NCBI GenBank assembly: GCA_910579615.1 | Contig: CAJTUA010000009.1 | Location: 104,672-168,671 of the forward strand | Reading direction: 5' to 3' | DNA length: 64,000 nt | Source of the DNA: an uncultured Lachnospiraceae bacterium | Lineage (GTDB): Bacteria > Bacillota > Clostridia > Lachnospirales > Lachnospiraceae | In this document: piece by piece, positions 26,006-34,514 of the stretch | Layout of the letters: every line of letters starts with the position of its first letter | How positions within the stretch are numbered: the first letter of the stretch is position 1 | The notes under the pieces: generated by a model | What the model saw: the letters and a program-made list of their open reading frames with translations, nothing else | Told to the model about the DNA's origin: nothing | Databases searched by the model: none | Translations under genes and position numbers: made by a program

Positions 26006-26034
26006 ATCTTAGGTTTTCATAGGGAGAAAGTCAA
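26006..26034 (-). promoter_or_regulatory. Promoter of the zinc-ribbon/DUF5685/J-domain operon
   Basis: On the minus strand: TTGACT (26029-26034), 17 bp spacer, TAAGAT (26006-26011), 60 bp before the first ATG. Confidence 0.65.
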
Positions 26035-26063
26035 TAAAACAAACGGGAAGAATCATTAAAATA

Positions 26064-27449
26064 TCATAAAGTGGAAAGTTTTCCCGTATACTCGCCCTCC
26101 ACCTGCCGTATCACCACAAAATATGAAACACACAAAAGTACCGCCGCCGACACCCACGCAAGCGGTCCTGCAAGGCACACCCCGGTAAAGCCCAAAAGCC
26201 CCGGGAGCGTTACTGCACCCACGCAGCGCACCAAAAGCTCCACCACGCCGCCCATCAGCGGCATAAAACTGCGCCCGACCCCCTGCAAAACGTTGCGGTA
26301 AATGAAAATCATAAACAAAAACGGGAAAAACGCGGCGACAACATGCAGATACTGCCCTGCGGCGGCAAGGATATCCCCAACCTTTTCCATATCCTGTGTC
26401 TCTTCAATAAACAGACGGGTCAGCGCCTGTCCGCATGTCATCATCACCACCATCCCCGCCACCGCAAAACACAGGGTTAAGATACTTGCCTGGCGCACCC
26501 CTTTGCGGATGCGGTCCACCCTGCCCGCGCCAAGGTTCTGTCCCGTAAAATTCGCCATTGTCACGCCAAAAGTCCCCGCGGGCTGGCTTAAAAGCTGCTC
26601 CACCTTCGATGCCGCCGTGTACGCCGCAATCTTATCCTTTCCAAACAGATTGATTGCGCCCTGCAGCACAATCACACCGATTGCCGTGATGGAAAACTGG
26701 AACGCCATCGGCAGCCCGATGCCCATATGCTTTGCCGCAATTTTCCCGTCCCACTTGAAATCTTTTTTCGAAAGGCGCAGAACCGGGAATCTCTTTGCAA
26801 TATACAAAAAGCAGCACAAAGCGGAAATTCCCTGTGAAATCACCGTAGCGAGCGCCGCCCCGCGCACGCCAAGCCCGATTCCCACAACAAAAAGTAAGTC
26901 AAGCCCGATGTTTAAGGCGGACGAAACCATCAGAAAATACAGCGGCGTCCTGCTGTCCCCGAGCGCGCGCAGGATGCAGGCGAGGATATTGTAGCCCACA
27001 GTCGTAAAAATCCCCGCAAAAATCGTTACAATGTACTGGTAGGACTGCTCAAACACCTCATCCGGCGTGTTAATTGCGTGCAGCAGCGGGCGCGCCAATG
27101 CCACGGCAAGCACCGTGACCGCCACAGTAACCGCCGCCGCCAAAATCACCAGTATCCCGACGCAGTGCCGCATCCCGTCCTCATCCTTTGCCCCGAAACG
27201 CTGCGCCACAAGCACCGCGAACCCGGAGGAAAGCCCTGTGACAAACCCTATCACAAGAAAGGACATCGGTCCGGTCAGTCCCACCGCCGCGAGCGCGTCC
27301 GTGTCAATGCATTTGCCGACAATAATCGTATCTACCATATTGTAAAGCTGCTGAAAAATATTCCCAATCAAAAGTGGAATGGAGAAAAATAAAATAAGTT
27401 TCATCGGACTGCCCACGGTCATGTCCTTCCCTTTTTGCCCTGCTGCCAT
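26064..27449 (-). CDS. MATE-family exporter, second copy
   Basis: 461 residues with about 12 membrane segments in two homologous halves. The N-terminal PLLIGNIFQQLYNMVDTIIVG is the classic MATE start, clearly a different subfamily (DinF/MepA-like) from the exporter at 6.7-8.1 kb. It would export toxic cations or metabolites using an ion gradient. The ATG at 27449 has AAGGACGG upstream. It follows the phosphoesterase gene on the same strand. Confidence 0.94.
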   Translation of the reverse strand: MAAGQKGKDMTVGSPMKLILFFSIPLLIGNIFQQLYNMVDTIIVGKCIDTDALAAVGLTGPMSFLVIGFVTGLSSGFAVLVAQRFGAKDEDGMRHCVGILVILAAAVTVAVTVLAVALARPLLHAINTPDEVFEQSYQYIVTIFAGIFTTVGYNILACILRALGDSRTPLYFLMVSSALNIGLDLLFVVGIGLGVRGAALATVISQGISALCCFLYIAKRFPVLRLSKKDFKWDGKIAAKHMGIGLPMAFQFSITAIGVIVLQGAINLFGKDKIAAYTAASKVEQLLSQPAGTFGVTMANFTGQNLGAGRVDRIRKGVRQASILTLCFAVAGMVVMMTCGQALTRLFIEETQDMEKVGDILAAAGQYLHVVAAFFPFLFMIFIYRNVLQGVGRSFMPLMGGVVELLVRCVGAVTLPGLLGFTGVCLAGPLAWVSAAVLLCVSYFVVIRQVEGEYTGKLSTL

Positions 27450-27530
27450 AAAAAATACCGTCCTTCCTCATTCCTTTGCCACCATAAGTTCAAGGGCAAA
27501 GACTTTTTCGGGCACAAACGGAAACCTTCA

Positions 27531-28658
27531 TCAAGCTTCCAGTTCCCCGAAATACCACCCCATCTGCCCATCCTTCTTCACAATCGCCCCTGCCCGCGTC
27601 CGCATAACCAGCTTTAACGCTTCACCTGCCTGCACCTTTAAACCGGCATTGATAAAATCCGAGCAGAGCAGTTTTTCCCCTCTCCGATACAAATATTTCT
27701 CCGGCACATCAAACAAAACGCCGCTGCTTTTATGGCGCACCTTCACCATATCCCCTGCCGCCAAGACCATTTCCACCTCCGCGTCAAAATACTTGATGCA
27801 GATGGTTGCCGGTATCGGCTCCTGCGCGGTCTTCGCGTGCACAGCGGGATAATCATCATACGCCGCCGTGGTGATTTCCTCCATCAGAGCATACGGGTTC
27901 GGGATAATCAGCGCGTTGAGCTGTCCGCCCTTTTTCAGCGCACAGCCGCCGTCAATCGAAACCGCATGCCGCCGATAATCAAAGACCGGATTCATGCAGT
28001 CTAACTCCTTTTGGTACAGGCAGACCGGCCAATGTCCCACAACGACACAGCGCTCAAACTGGTGCTCCTGCTCCATGAACGCGTCCGTTTTCAGGAACTG
28101 GAACCCGTCCTCCTGCGCCAAGGTTTCCAACCGGTCCGTCGGCACACCCGCATGGACAAAAATATAATTCCCGCAGGTAATCATCGTTGGGAGATTGTGG
28201 AAAAATGCAAGCTCACCCGCATATTCCGCATCAATCCTTTCCTTCAGCTGCGCCACGTTTTCTTCGTTTACCTGTGAAAGCGCAATCCCCATCTCGTCAA
28301 GGATTTCCAGAAACAGCCCGCAGCCCCAGACATCCTTTGTCCAGTACAGCTCGCCTAAAAAGCGCTTCCCATGCCCTTTGCTGCGGTCAAGGAACGTCCC
28401 TAGCCTCGCAAGGTCCACATTTCCCGCCGAGAGATAAATGTGATGGTTTTTCTGCCTAAGCTCCATGCAGTAACGCACGGTATCAAGGCTGTTGCCACCC
28501 TTCTCAATCAAATCCCCGACAATAACTAAGGCATCCTCCTTCCCAAAGGAAACCTCTTTCAGCAGCCCTTTTAAATAGTGCCCGTGCCCGTGGACATCGC
28601 TGACTGCGATAATCCTGCCGCGGCATTCTTGCGTGATATCGTAAATGGTTGTTTTCAT
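27531..28658 (-). CDS. PP1-type metallophosphoesterase (bis(nucleosyl)tetraphosphatase / phosphatase-like)
   Basis: 375 residues from the ATG at 28658 (AGGGAGA 7 nt upstream). Calcineurin-like metal-binding motifs are in order: DVHGH, GDLIEKG, SAGNVD (in place of GNHD/E), VGHWP and SIDGGC. The C-terminal 110 residues form an extra beta-rich domain. Substrate may be phosphoproteins or dinucleoside polyphosphates; the family does not decide it. The change from GN(H/D)(D/E) to GNVD may affect metal chemistry. Confidence 0.85.
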   Translation of the reverse strand: MKTTIYDITQECRGRIIAVSDVHGHGHYLKGLLKEVSFGKEDALVIVGDLIEKGGNSLDTVRYCMELRQKNHHIYLSAGNVDLARLGTFLDRSKGHGKRFLGELYWTKDVWGCGLFLEILDEMGIALSQVNEENVAQLKERIDAEYAGELAFFHNLPTMITCGNYIFVHAGVPTDRLETLAQEDGFQFLKTDAFMEQEHQFERCVVVGHWPVCLYQKELDCMNPVFDYRRHAVSIDGGCALKKGGQLNALIIPNPYALMEEITTAAYDDYPAVHAKTAQEPIPATICIKYFDAEVEMVLAAGDMVKVRHKSSGVLFDVPEKYLYRRGEKLLCSDFINAGLKVQAGEALKLVMRTRAGAIVKKDGQMGWYFGELEA

Positions 28659-28710
28659 TGGCATTCTCCCTGTTTGAAATTTGGTATAATCCCACTCTTG
28701 CCCCGCATAT

Positions 28711-28758
28711 AAAAGAAAACACCGCAAATGCAATTTTCACAGCATCCGCGGTGTTTTC
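28711..28758 (-). terminator. Terminator downstream of tRNA-Gly
   Basis: On the minus strand GAAAACACCGC pairs with GCGGTGTTTTC, with additional GGATGC/GCAT-type pairing inside, followed by TTTTAT. It lies 25 nt after the tRNA and ahead of the phosphoesterase gene. Confidence 0.85.
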
Positions 28759-28782
28759 CGGGAACGAAACAAGAGAATAAAG

Positions 28783-28854
28783 AGCACGAGACGGGATTCG
28801 AACCCGCGACCCTCGCCTTGGCAAGGCGATACTCCACCACTGAGCCACTCGTGC
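28783..28854 (-). tRNA. tRNA-Gly (GCC anticodon)
   Basis: 72 nt read on the minus strand. Acceptor stem is GCACGAG/CTCGTGC with discriminator U, as usual for tRNA-Gly. The anticodon arm is CGCCT-TGCCAAG-type with loop TTGCCAA giving GCC. The T-loop is GGTTCGAATC. CCA is not encoded. It has its own consensus promoter and terminator. Confidence 0.97.
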
Positions 28855-28877
28855 ATGCGTTCCTTACGAACATCCTT

Positions 28878-28906
28878 AGTATACTACAAAAAAAATAAAT
28901 TGTCAA
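28878..28906 (-). promoter_or_regulatory. Consensus promoter of tRNA-Gly
   Basis: On the minus strand: perfect TTGACA (28901-28906), 17 bp A/T-rich spacer, TATACT (28878-28883), 24 bp upstream of the tRNA. Among the strongest promoters in the window. Confidence 0.9.
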
Positions 28907-29045
28907 CAACTTTTTTGATTTTTTTTATAATTTCCTTTTTTGCGTTTTTCACACCGATAAAAACAATTATCCGCAGGGCAGGCACAGCAGCGCCGGGCAG
29001 AGGTCTTTCCCTTATCTTATCTGCCCTGCCTTGTGCCAACACACA

Positions 29046-29933
29046 TCACTCGCCGGATGCCATATCCCCCCGCACCGTCTTGCGGTAATTCTGCGGCGAA
29101 ATGCCGTAATATTTCTTAAACAGCTTGCTGAAATGGTACACATCATCATAGCCGACCGCATTGGCAATGCTCTTGATGCTGCCTGTCTCTTCCTCGCGCA
29201 AAATATCCCGCGCCTTTTCCAGACGTATTTTAATCAGGTAATTGATGGGCGACTCCCCCGTCTCCTCCTTAAAAATCTTTGAGACATAAACCGGGCTCAA
29301 ATACATATTGTGCGCAATCTGGTCTAACGAAATTTTCTGTTCGTAATTTTCATTGAGATAATTCACAATCTTTTTCACCGCGTAGCTTTTGTTGTAGGTC
29401 TCAAAGTTGCAGCCCTTCTGCTTCTGCTGCGGCGTGCCCACAATCTCCCGCATCATCAGGAGCAGAATCTGCATCAGCCGCGCCTTCAGCATAAAATACT
29501 TCCCAATCTGGCGCGCCTCATTTTCCGCAAGCATCTCATAGCACTGCTTTAACACTTCCCGCTTCGCGTCCGCCCCCATGCGCAGCAGATGCCTTCCATC
29601 CTTTAACTCAATGGCCTCCGGCGGCATATCCTTAAAATGGTAGCCGTAAAATCCGGTAAAAAACTCCACTGTCGGCTCGTCCTTGTTTACGACAATATTC
29701 CTGTGGTGCACCCCCGGATTGCAGATGATAATATCCCCGGCTTCCACATCGTATGTCTCGCCCTCCACATAATATCTTCCCTTCCCGGAAAGGATGATGG
29801 TCAGTTCCGTAAAATCCTTATGACAATGGTACTTATCCTCCATGGTCATTTTCAATTTACTGGCAAACAAAATTGTTGGATTGAAGTCGTTGTAAGTCAG
29901 GTCATAATGCAAATCGCACATCGTATTCACCAT
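29046..29933 (-). CDS. AraC-family transcriptional regulator with cupin sensor
   Basis: 295 residues. The N-terminal 1-130 is a cupin-type ligand domain (HCHKDFTELTIILSGKGRYY, GDIIICNPGVHHR). The C-terminal 100 residues hold the double helix-turn-helix of AraC/XylS (KISLDQIAHNMYLSPVYVSKIFK and SIKSIANAVGYDDVYHFSKLFKKYYGISPQNYR). It probably regulates a carbohydrate gene in response to a sugar, but no sugar-utilisation gene is adjacent, so its target is elsewhere or is itself. The 5' leader of about 250 nt is unusually rich in repeats. Confidence 0.93.
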   Translation of the reverse strand: MVNTMCDLHYDLTYNDFNPTILFASKLKMTMEDKYHCHKDFTELTIILSGKGRYYVEGETYDVEAGDIIICNPGVHHRNIVVNKDEPTVEFFTGFYGYHFKDMPPEAIELKDGRHLLRMGADAKREVLKQCYEMLAENEARQIGKYFMLKARLMQILLLMMREIVGTPQQKQKGCNFETYNKSYAVKKIVNYLNENYEQKISLDQIAHNMYLSPVYVSKIFKEETGESPINYLIKIRLEKARDILREEETGSIKSIANAVGYDDVYHFSKLFKKYYGISPQNYRKTVRGDMASGE

Positions 29934-30120
29934 CGCCCTTTATTAAGCATGTCTTGCTGCAAGTTACGGCAAAGCTTAAAAAAACACCGTCTTGCCCTTG
30001 CGCACCGTTATACCACAGGCTCCGCGCAGGTCACGGCAAAGCTTGAAAAATCAGAGACATTCCAAGCTCGCGCTGCTCACGGCGGAATCAAAAACACAGA
30101 AGCGCCGGAAACAAGATGCG

Positions 30121-30163
30121 TGTTTCCGCACTTTAGTGTTTCCGCACTTTAGTGTTTCCGCTT
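30121..30163 (-). repeat. 16 bp tandem repeat, 2.6 copies
   Basis: TGTTTCCGCACTTTAG occurs at 30121-30136 and 30137-30152, followed by a partial copy. Each copy starts with TGTTTCCG, which can pair with the CGGAAACA at 30106-30113, so alternative hairpins can form. Confidence 0.85.
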
Positions 30164-30184
30164 CCTTTCTTTGCCTTCGCGCAC

Positions 30185-30213
30185 ATTATACCATAGTTTT
30201 TCCCCGCGTGAAA
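30185..30213 (-). promoter_or_regulatory. Likely promoter of the AraC-type regulator
   Basis: On the minus strand: TTTCAC (30208-30213), 17 bp, TATAAT (30185-30190) with an extended TG. A second similar -10 (TGGTATAAC) lies in the duplicated stretch near 30010. Confidence 0.6.
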
Positions 30214-30263
30214 GCATTCTTTTTTAATTTTTTCTGTTTTTTTAAAAAAATGAAATTTTTTAA

Positions 30264-30287
30264 GGCGCGCCAAGCATTCGGCGCGCC
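30264..30287 (-). terminator. GC-rich hairpin after the DUF4397 gene
   Basis: Two copies of the palindrome GGCGCGCC separated by 8 nt, just after the stop at 30293 on the minus strand, followed by TTAAAAAATTTCATTTTTTT. Probably a terminator, though the T-run is offset. Confidence 0.65.
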
Positions 30288-30292
30288 CCCTG

Positions 30293-30886
30293 TCAAAACT
30301 CAAGCACCTTGACCGCTAACGGCAACTGTGCATTCCCGGTTCCTATCACACAAATGGTGTAACCGGCTCCCGGCGCAATTTTTATGCTCACCCCGACGCC
30401 GTCTGCTGCCTTTTGCCCTTCCTTCGTCCCGGTCTCACAGAAACACAAATCATAAACCCCGGGCATTGCCGGGAGAAAGGAAGTCACCCTGCCCTGCGTC
30501 AGGTACGGGAATATGGTCTCCTCCTTTTCAAGAGTCAAATCAAACGGACCTTCCCCGTAGCTAAAATTCGCCGCGCGCAGACAGGCGCGCCCCCTTTTCT
30601 CCCCGCAAAGGCATTCCTCCATCGGAACAAAGAGCATACATCCCATCGTATTGCACAGGACAAGCGTCATCTGCCTTCCGCCATAAAACGGCATTGTTTC
30701 TGCAAGCAGCTCTTCCCCGGTTTCCTCCGAAATCACACTGACGCTGCAAAAACCCGCGCTCACCCTCCCGTACTCCGAAACCTGCCCGTAGCAAAGCCCG
30801 CACGCCAGCTCGCGGCTTCCAACAAGAACCTTTACCTTTCCCGCAAAGCACGCAGTATGCAAAACCCGCACCCGCATACACATCAT
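30293..30886 (-). CDS. DUF4397-domain protein
   Basis: 197 residues from the ATG at 30886, with GGGGA and AGGA upstream. RVRVLHTACFAGKVKVLVGS is the typical opening of the DUF4397 beta-sandwich, here present once with a second similar half (SFLPAMPGVYDLCFCETG). No signal peptide is visible, which is unusual because most DUF4397 proteins are secreted. Ten Cys residues are scattered through it. Function unknown. Confidence 0.72.
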   Translation of the reverse strand: MMCMRVRVLHTACFAGKVKVLVGSRELACGLCYGQVSEYGRVSAGFCSVSVISEETGEELLAETMPFYGGRQMTLVLCNTMGCMLFVPMEECLCGEKRGRACLRAANFSYGEGPFDLTLEKEETIFPYLTQGRVTSFLPAMPGVYDLCFCETGTKEGQKAADGVGVSIKIAPGAGYTICVIGTGNAQLPLAVKVLEF

Positions 30887-31050
30887 TCCCCGTTCCTGCA
30901 ATCTTGTGGAACTTGTCACATTTCCCCCATTCCGTGCAGAAGCACTCTATTTTCACTCTCCTGACTATTCTATGCTGCGCCCCCTGCGAAAATGCCCTGC
31001 CTGCACGGCTGCCTTATCCGAAACCGCCCGTCCCTCCCATAAAACCAAAA

Positions 31051-31120
31051 AATTTCCGCATTTTTCCTTCCTTCGGCCGTAAAACAGCTTTTGCCATACA
31101 GAAATAAAAATGCGGAAATT
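31051..31120 (-). terminator. Long-loop terminator after the DUF2298 membrane protein gene
   Basis: AATTTCCGCATTTTT (31051-31065) and AAAAATGCGGAAATT (31106-31120) are perfect 15 bp complements with a 40 nt loop. On the minus strand the second arm runs into TTTTTTGG, fitting termination of the gene ending at 31127. Confidence 0.75.
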
Positions 31121-31126
31121 CCAATC

Positions 31127-33706
31127 TTACATCGCAGGGCCAACCTTAATCAAATACGATGCTGTGCCCGGCGCACTCGACTCAAACACAATCTCACCGA
31201 GCGAGCGCAGCAGCGTCTCGTTGACATCATCCGCCAGGAAACGCTCTTCCTGGATGGAATTGTACACCCCGCGGATGGTACTGTCATCTAAGGTCTTCCT
31301 CTCGCTTGCCCCAACGTAAATATACTCAATGTTGTACTTTTCAATCAGCTCCCTCACCCGCGCTTCGTCGGTCGAGTAGTAAATCTCCACCACATCCCGC
31401 CGGCGTTCATTGACCACTGCCGGGAATACCCCGGAAGCTTCGCTGCGCCACAGCCATTCATGCGTCTGCCACCCCATCACCGTCGGCAGGCCCGTCATTG
31501 CAGAAATGCGCTCGTAGAAGGAATAGCTTGGTCCCCATGCCTCAAGGACGACCGGCGTGCCAGTCAGGTTCTCTTTCATCCAGGCAACCGCCTCGGCATC
31601 CTGCGCCGACTCCTTTTGCATAAACGCGGTCGCGTCAAGCCCCTGGTAGCGGCTCGCATCCCTGACATCGCCAAACCAGCCGTTTACGGCATTGCCAAAG
31701 TACCCGAGCGTTGTCAGAAAGCAAAGCCCGAAAACAATACCCGCCACGCGCTGAAAATATGTCCTTGCAAATGCAGTCAGCTTCATCAAAATAAACGCCA
31801 TACACAAAGCAAGCATGATATACGCCTGGAAGGTCAGCTTAAACATCGTATTCGAGCGCTTATAATCGCCCTCGTAAATATCCTTGACATAAATAAGCTC
31901 CGGAATCAGAATCAGCCCGATTGCACAAAGACCGATTGTGATAACGAACAAATCTGAGATGGTCAGGTTCTCGATAAACTGGAACAGCTTGTTTTTCTCC
32001 GGGATGAACTCCACAAGCGTCGCCTTCTCATGCTCCGTCAGGCGCTCCTTGTCCTCGTCGCGAAGCCGCGGGGGTATCTTTTGCCCCTTCTCGTCATAGC
32101 GAAAGCCCGTCAGCACGCCAAGGCGTGTGAGCACCGAATAGCGGTCGCAGATAAAAATAATAACCAATACCACCGGAAGCCCCCACAAAACGATAAGCTG
32201 ATGCATTGGCGTGCGGTAATAATTCAGCCGGATTGTCGTCGAAATCTGGTCAAAATTCAGCGTGAACGGCAGTGCCACAATCTTTGCCACCGCAAGCACA
32301 ACCACCGCCTGCAGCGCCGTCAGCTTCACCGTGTCAAAAGAGAACTGGTAAATGACCGCGTTGGAAAACAGGATGATTGCCCCGGCAACGACAAAATAAA
32401 TCGGGAAATCCCAGAAATTTGTCATGTGGAACATACCGATGAAGAAGCCGAGCAGTAAAATCACCGGATGCAGCGCCTCGCACCAAAGCGATGCTTTTTT
32501 CGTCGTTGTCCCTATCCGAACCGTGTCCATCCGCTCCTTGCGGTACTGCAGCCACGCAAACAGCATTGCGAGCACGGTCAGCACAAACATAATGTTGATG
32601 GCGTGTGCGTGGAGGTCGCCGAGCACAAAGGAATAGGACGGGAACTCGTGGATGGTCTTATCCGAGGTTTCCGGGTTGTAGCCAATGTAGCGCGTCGAGT
32701 TCGGGAACCAGAATTTCTCAATCTCATCTTCCGCAAACCCGGCGATTCTCTGCAATCTCGGGATAAGGAAACGGAACAGGAAATAATGCATGTTCCCCGA
32801 AAACGAGGTTGCAAGACCCGCAACGGTTCCTACAATCGGCGGCAGGGCGCGGATTAACAAAAATACCTTCTGCCCGTTTTCCGACTCCATGCTCTTTCCC
32901 GTGCGCACCGAAAGCTTCCTGTCCTTTAAAAACGAGCGCACGACATTATTGATAATCGAATAAGGCATGGAAAAACCAAATGCCGCGAGCATCATCATCA
33001 TCAGGTTGTAGCCGTACTCCACACCAACGCCCGAAAGCTTTGTCATAAAGGTTGCAAGGTACTGCCCCACATAGTAATAATTTATGCTCTCCCCGGAGAA
33101 CCACAAATCCTGCGGCGGCATATAGTCCGAGCGGTCCATCACCGCCATGAAGCCGTAATCCATAAATTTTTCCGTGCCGTATGCCTCCGGCTTAAAGCCG
33201 CGCAGATAGCACCATAAGGTAAAAAGTGCGAAAAAAACCACTTCGGATTTCAGCGCTGCCACAAGCTTTTTCTCCGTGATGCGGTATCCGCACGCCTGCG
33301 CCAGCCAGCTTTTTGGGGCATTTCTCTGCTTGTGCGCCACAATGACCAGGAGAATGATATGGAGCATAAGCAAGATGCCGACCGAAACCAGCGAATTCAT
33401 CCTTGTGAATTTTAACAGCTTAACGGAGGACAAAAACCACATCAAAATCCCTGCCCCCGCAAGCCCGATTGCCTTGGAAAATACAAAGCCGCCGTCATGG
33501 AAGCGCCCAAAAATCAGCCCCGTGACCGGGTATGCCACGACCCCAAGCACCAAAAGCACGAGCCACCAGATGGCAACCCTCGAAAAATCTTCCCCCAAAA
33601 GGGAAGTCCCAATCCCCGCAATGCCCCCCAAAAGCAACAGCGGAATCAAAAAATCAAAAACGGTATCCAACCTTCGTTTCATCGCTTTTTTTGCCGATTT
33701 TTTCAT
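31127..33706 (-). CDS. DUF2298 (YYY-type) polytopic membrane protein
   Basis: 859 residues with about 15 membrane segments. INYYYVGQYLATFMTKLSG is the YYY signature. Further conserved loops are DLHAHAINIMF and MFHMTNFWDFPIY, and the C-terminal soluble domain includes AWGPSYSFYERISAMTGLPTV. These proteins resemble GT-C-type glycosyltransferases using polyprenyl-linked sugars on the outer face, and their cargo is unproven. It is the last gene of a run with a GT2, Glf and a second similar membrane protein. Transfer of a surface glycan is inferred from context. Confidence 0.85.
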   Translation of the reverse strand: MKKSAKKAMKRRLDTVFDFLIPLLLLGGIAGIGTSLLGEDFSRVAIWWLVLLVLGVVAYPVTGLIFGRFHDGGFVFSKAIGLAGAGILMWFLSSVKLLKFTRMNSLVSVGILLMLHIILLVIVAHKQRNAPKSWLAQACGYRITEKKLVAALKSEVVFFALFTLWCYLRGFKPEAYGTEKFMDYGFMAVMDRSDYMPPQDLWFSGESINYYYVGQYLATFMTKLSGVGVEYGYNLMMMMLAAFGFSMPYSIINNVVRSFLKDRKLSVRTGKSMESENGQKVFLLIRALPPIVGTVAGLATSFSGNMHYFLFRFLIPRLQRIAGFAEDEIEKFWFPNSTRYIGYNPETSDKTIHEFPSYSFVLGDLHAHAINIMFVLTVLAMLFAWLQYRKERMDTVRIGTTTKKASLWCEALHPVILLLGFFIGMFHMTNFWDFPIYFVVAGAIILFSNAVIYQFSFDTVKLTALQAVVVLAVAKIVALPFTLNFDQISTTIRLNYYRTPMHQLIVLWGLPVVLVIIFICDRYSVLTRLGVLTGFRYDEKGQKIPPRLRDEDKERLTEHEKATLVEFIPEKNKLFQFIENLTISDLFVITIGLCAIGLILIPELIYVKDIYEGDYKRSNTMFKLTFQAYIMLALCMAFILMKLTAFARTYFQRVAGIVFGLCFLTTLGYFGNAVNGWFGDVRDASRYQGLDATAFMQKESAQDAEAVAWMKENLTGTPVVLEAWGPSYSFYERISAMTGLPTVMGWQTHEWLWRSEASGVFPAVVNERRRDVVEIYYSTDEARVRELIEKYNIEYIYVGASERKTLDDSTIRGVYNSIQEERFLADDVNETLLRSLGEIVFESSAPGTASYLIKVGPAM

Positions 33707-33731
33707 AATGTTCTCTCACCTGCCCCTTCTG

Positions 33732-34448
33732 CTATTTTGCGTCCTTTAAACAACGGTTGATGGTTCTGAAATCGTGGAACGCCTTCCTGCCAATCTTAAA
33801 TATTTTCTTGAGGTTGATGGAATTCACGCCGCCCTGCCTTGGCCGGAACGTGATTGGCAGATACAGGACACTCTGTTTTTTCTTAGCATAAATGACCGAA
33901 AGAATCACATTGGAAAGGTTAAATTTTTCCGGCACAAGCTTTATGTTTTCCTTTAAGGTTCCGGCCTGCATCAGACGGAACGGCGTGTTTGCGTCCGTTA
34001 CAGTCACATGGAAGCACAAACGGCACACAAGCTTTAAGGTTTTTGTGACAAAGACGCGCGAAGCCCCGTCCTGTCTGCCCTTGCGGTGCCCGATGACCAT
34101 CGCGTAGTCCTTCCTTTTCTCCCAGAACGGCCAGAATTCCTCCGGCAGCGTCTGCCCGTCCGAATCGGTCTGGAACACATAGTCCGCCCCCGCATTTAGC
34201 GCGTAATGGTAGCCGAACAGCACCGTTGCACCATGCCCTTCGTTGTCTTTTGTCACTGGCGTAAACATCGCCCGGGTCTTCGCAAGTTCCTGCATTTTTG
34301 CATAGGTGGAGTCCTTGCTCCCGTCGTCCATAATCACAAGCCTGCTGTCATTCCCGATTTTCTCTACAACCGGATACCAGTCATTTACGACCGACTCAAT
34401 ATTTTCTTCCTCGTTGTACGCAGGAATCACGATATATAATTTGTCCAT
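33732..34448 (-). CDS. Family 2 glycosyltransferase (polyprenyl-phosphate sugar synthase-like)
   Basis: 238 residues from the ATG at 34448 (GAGGGA 4 nt upstream). The GT-A fold signature LYIVIPAYNEEENIESVV is followed by VIMDDGSKDST and the donor-binding QTDSDGQTLPEEF. With no membrane segment it resembles the dolichol/undecaprenyl-phosphate hexosyl transferases that charge a lipid carrier for GT-C enzymes. Its neighbours (Glf and two GT-C-like proteins) support this; the sugar is not determined. Confidence 0.9.
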   Translation of the reverse strand: MDKLYIVIPAYNEEENIESVVNDWYPVVEKIGNDSRLVIMDDGSKDSTYAKMQELAKTRAMFTPVTKDNEGHGATVLFGYHYALNAGADYVFQTDSDGQTLPEEFWPFWEKRKDYAMVIGHRKGRQDGASRVFVTKTLKLVCRLCFHVTVTDANTPFRLMQAGTLKENIKLVPEKFNLSNVILSVIYAKKKQSVLYLPITFRPRQGGVNSINLKKIFKIGRKAFHDFRTINRCLKDAK

Positions 34449-34514
34449 TTTTCCCTCATTTCCGCGCGGTTTTCCAGCGCATATCAAGTTTGCGGATGCC
34501 GCGCAGACATAAAA

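Larger units (their letters stand above)
29934..30292. other. Repeat-rich leader region of the AraC-type regulator
   Basis: 359 bp without a gene. It contains a promoter at 30185-30213, two 19 bp near-identical copies of GCAAGTTACGGCAAAGCTT (29959-29977 and 30026-30044), two copies of a GCGCAC...TTATACCA(C/T)AG stretch that includes a -10 sequence, a 16 bp tandem repeat (30121-30163) and a CGGAAACA/TGTTTCCG hairpin (30106-30128). A terminator for the DUF4397 gene closes it. Confidence 0.6.

Noticed and set aside
30561..30956. An alternative minus-strand frame at the DUF4397 gene
   Set aside because: The other frame contains the DUF4397 signature and continues to a proper terminator.
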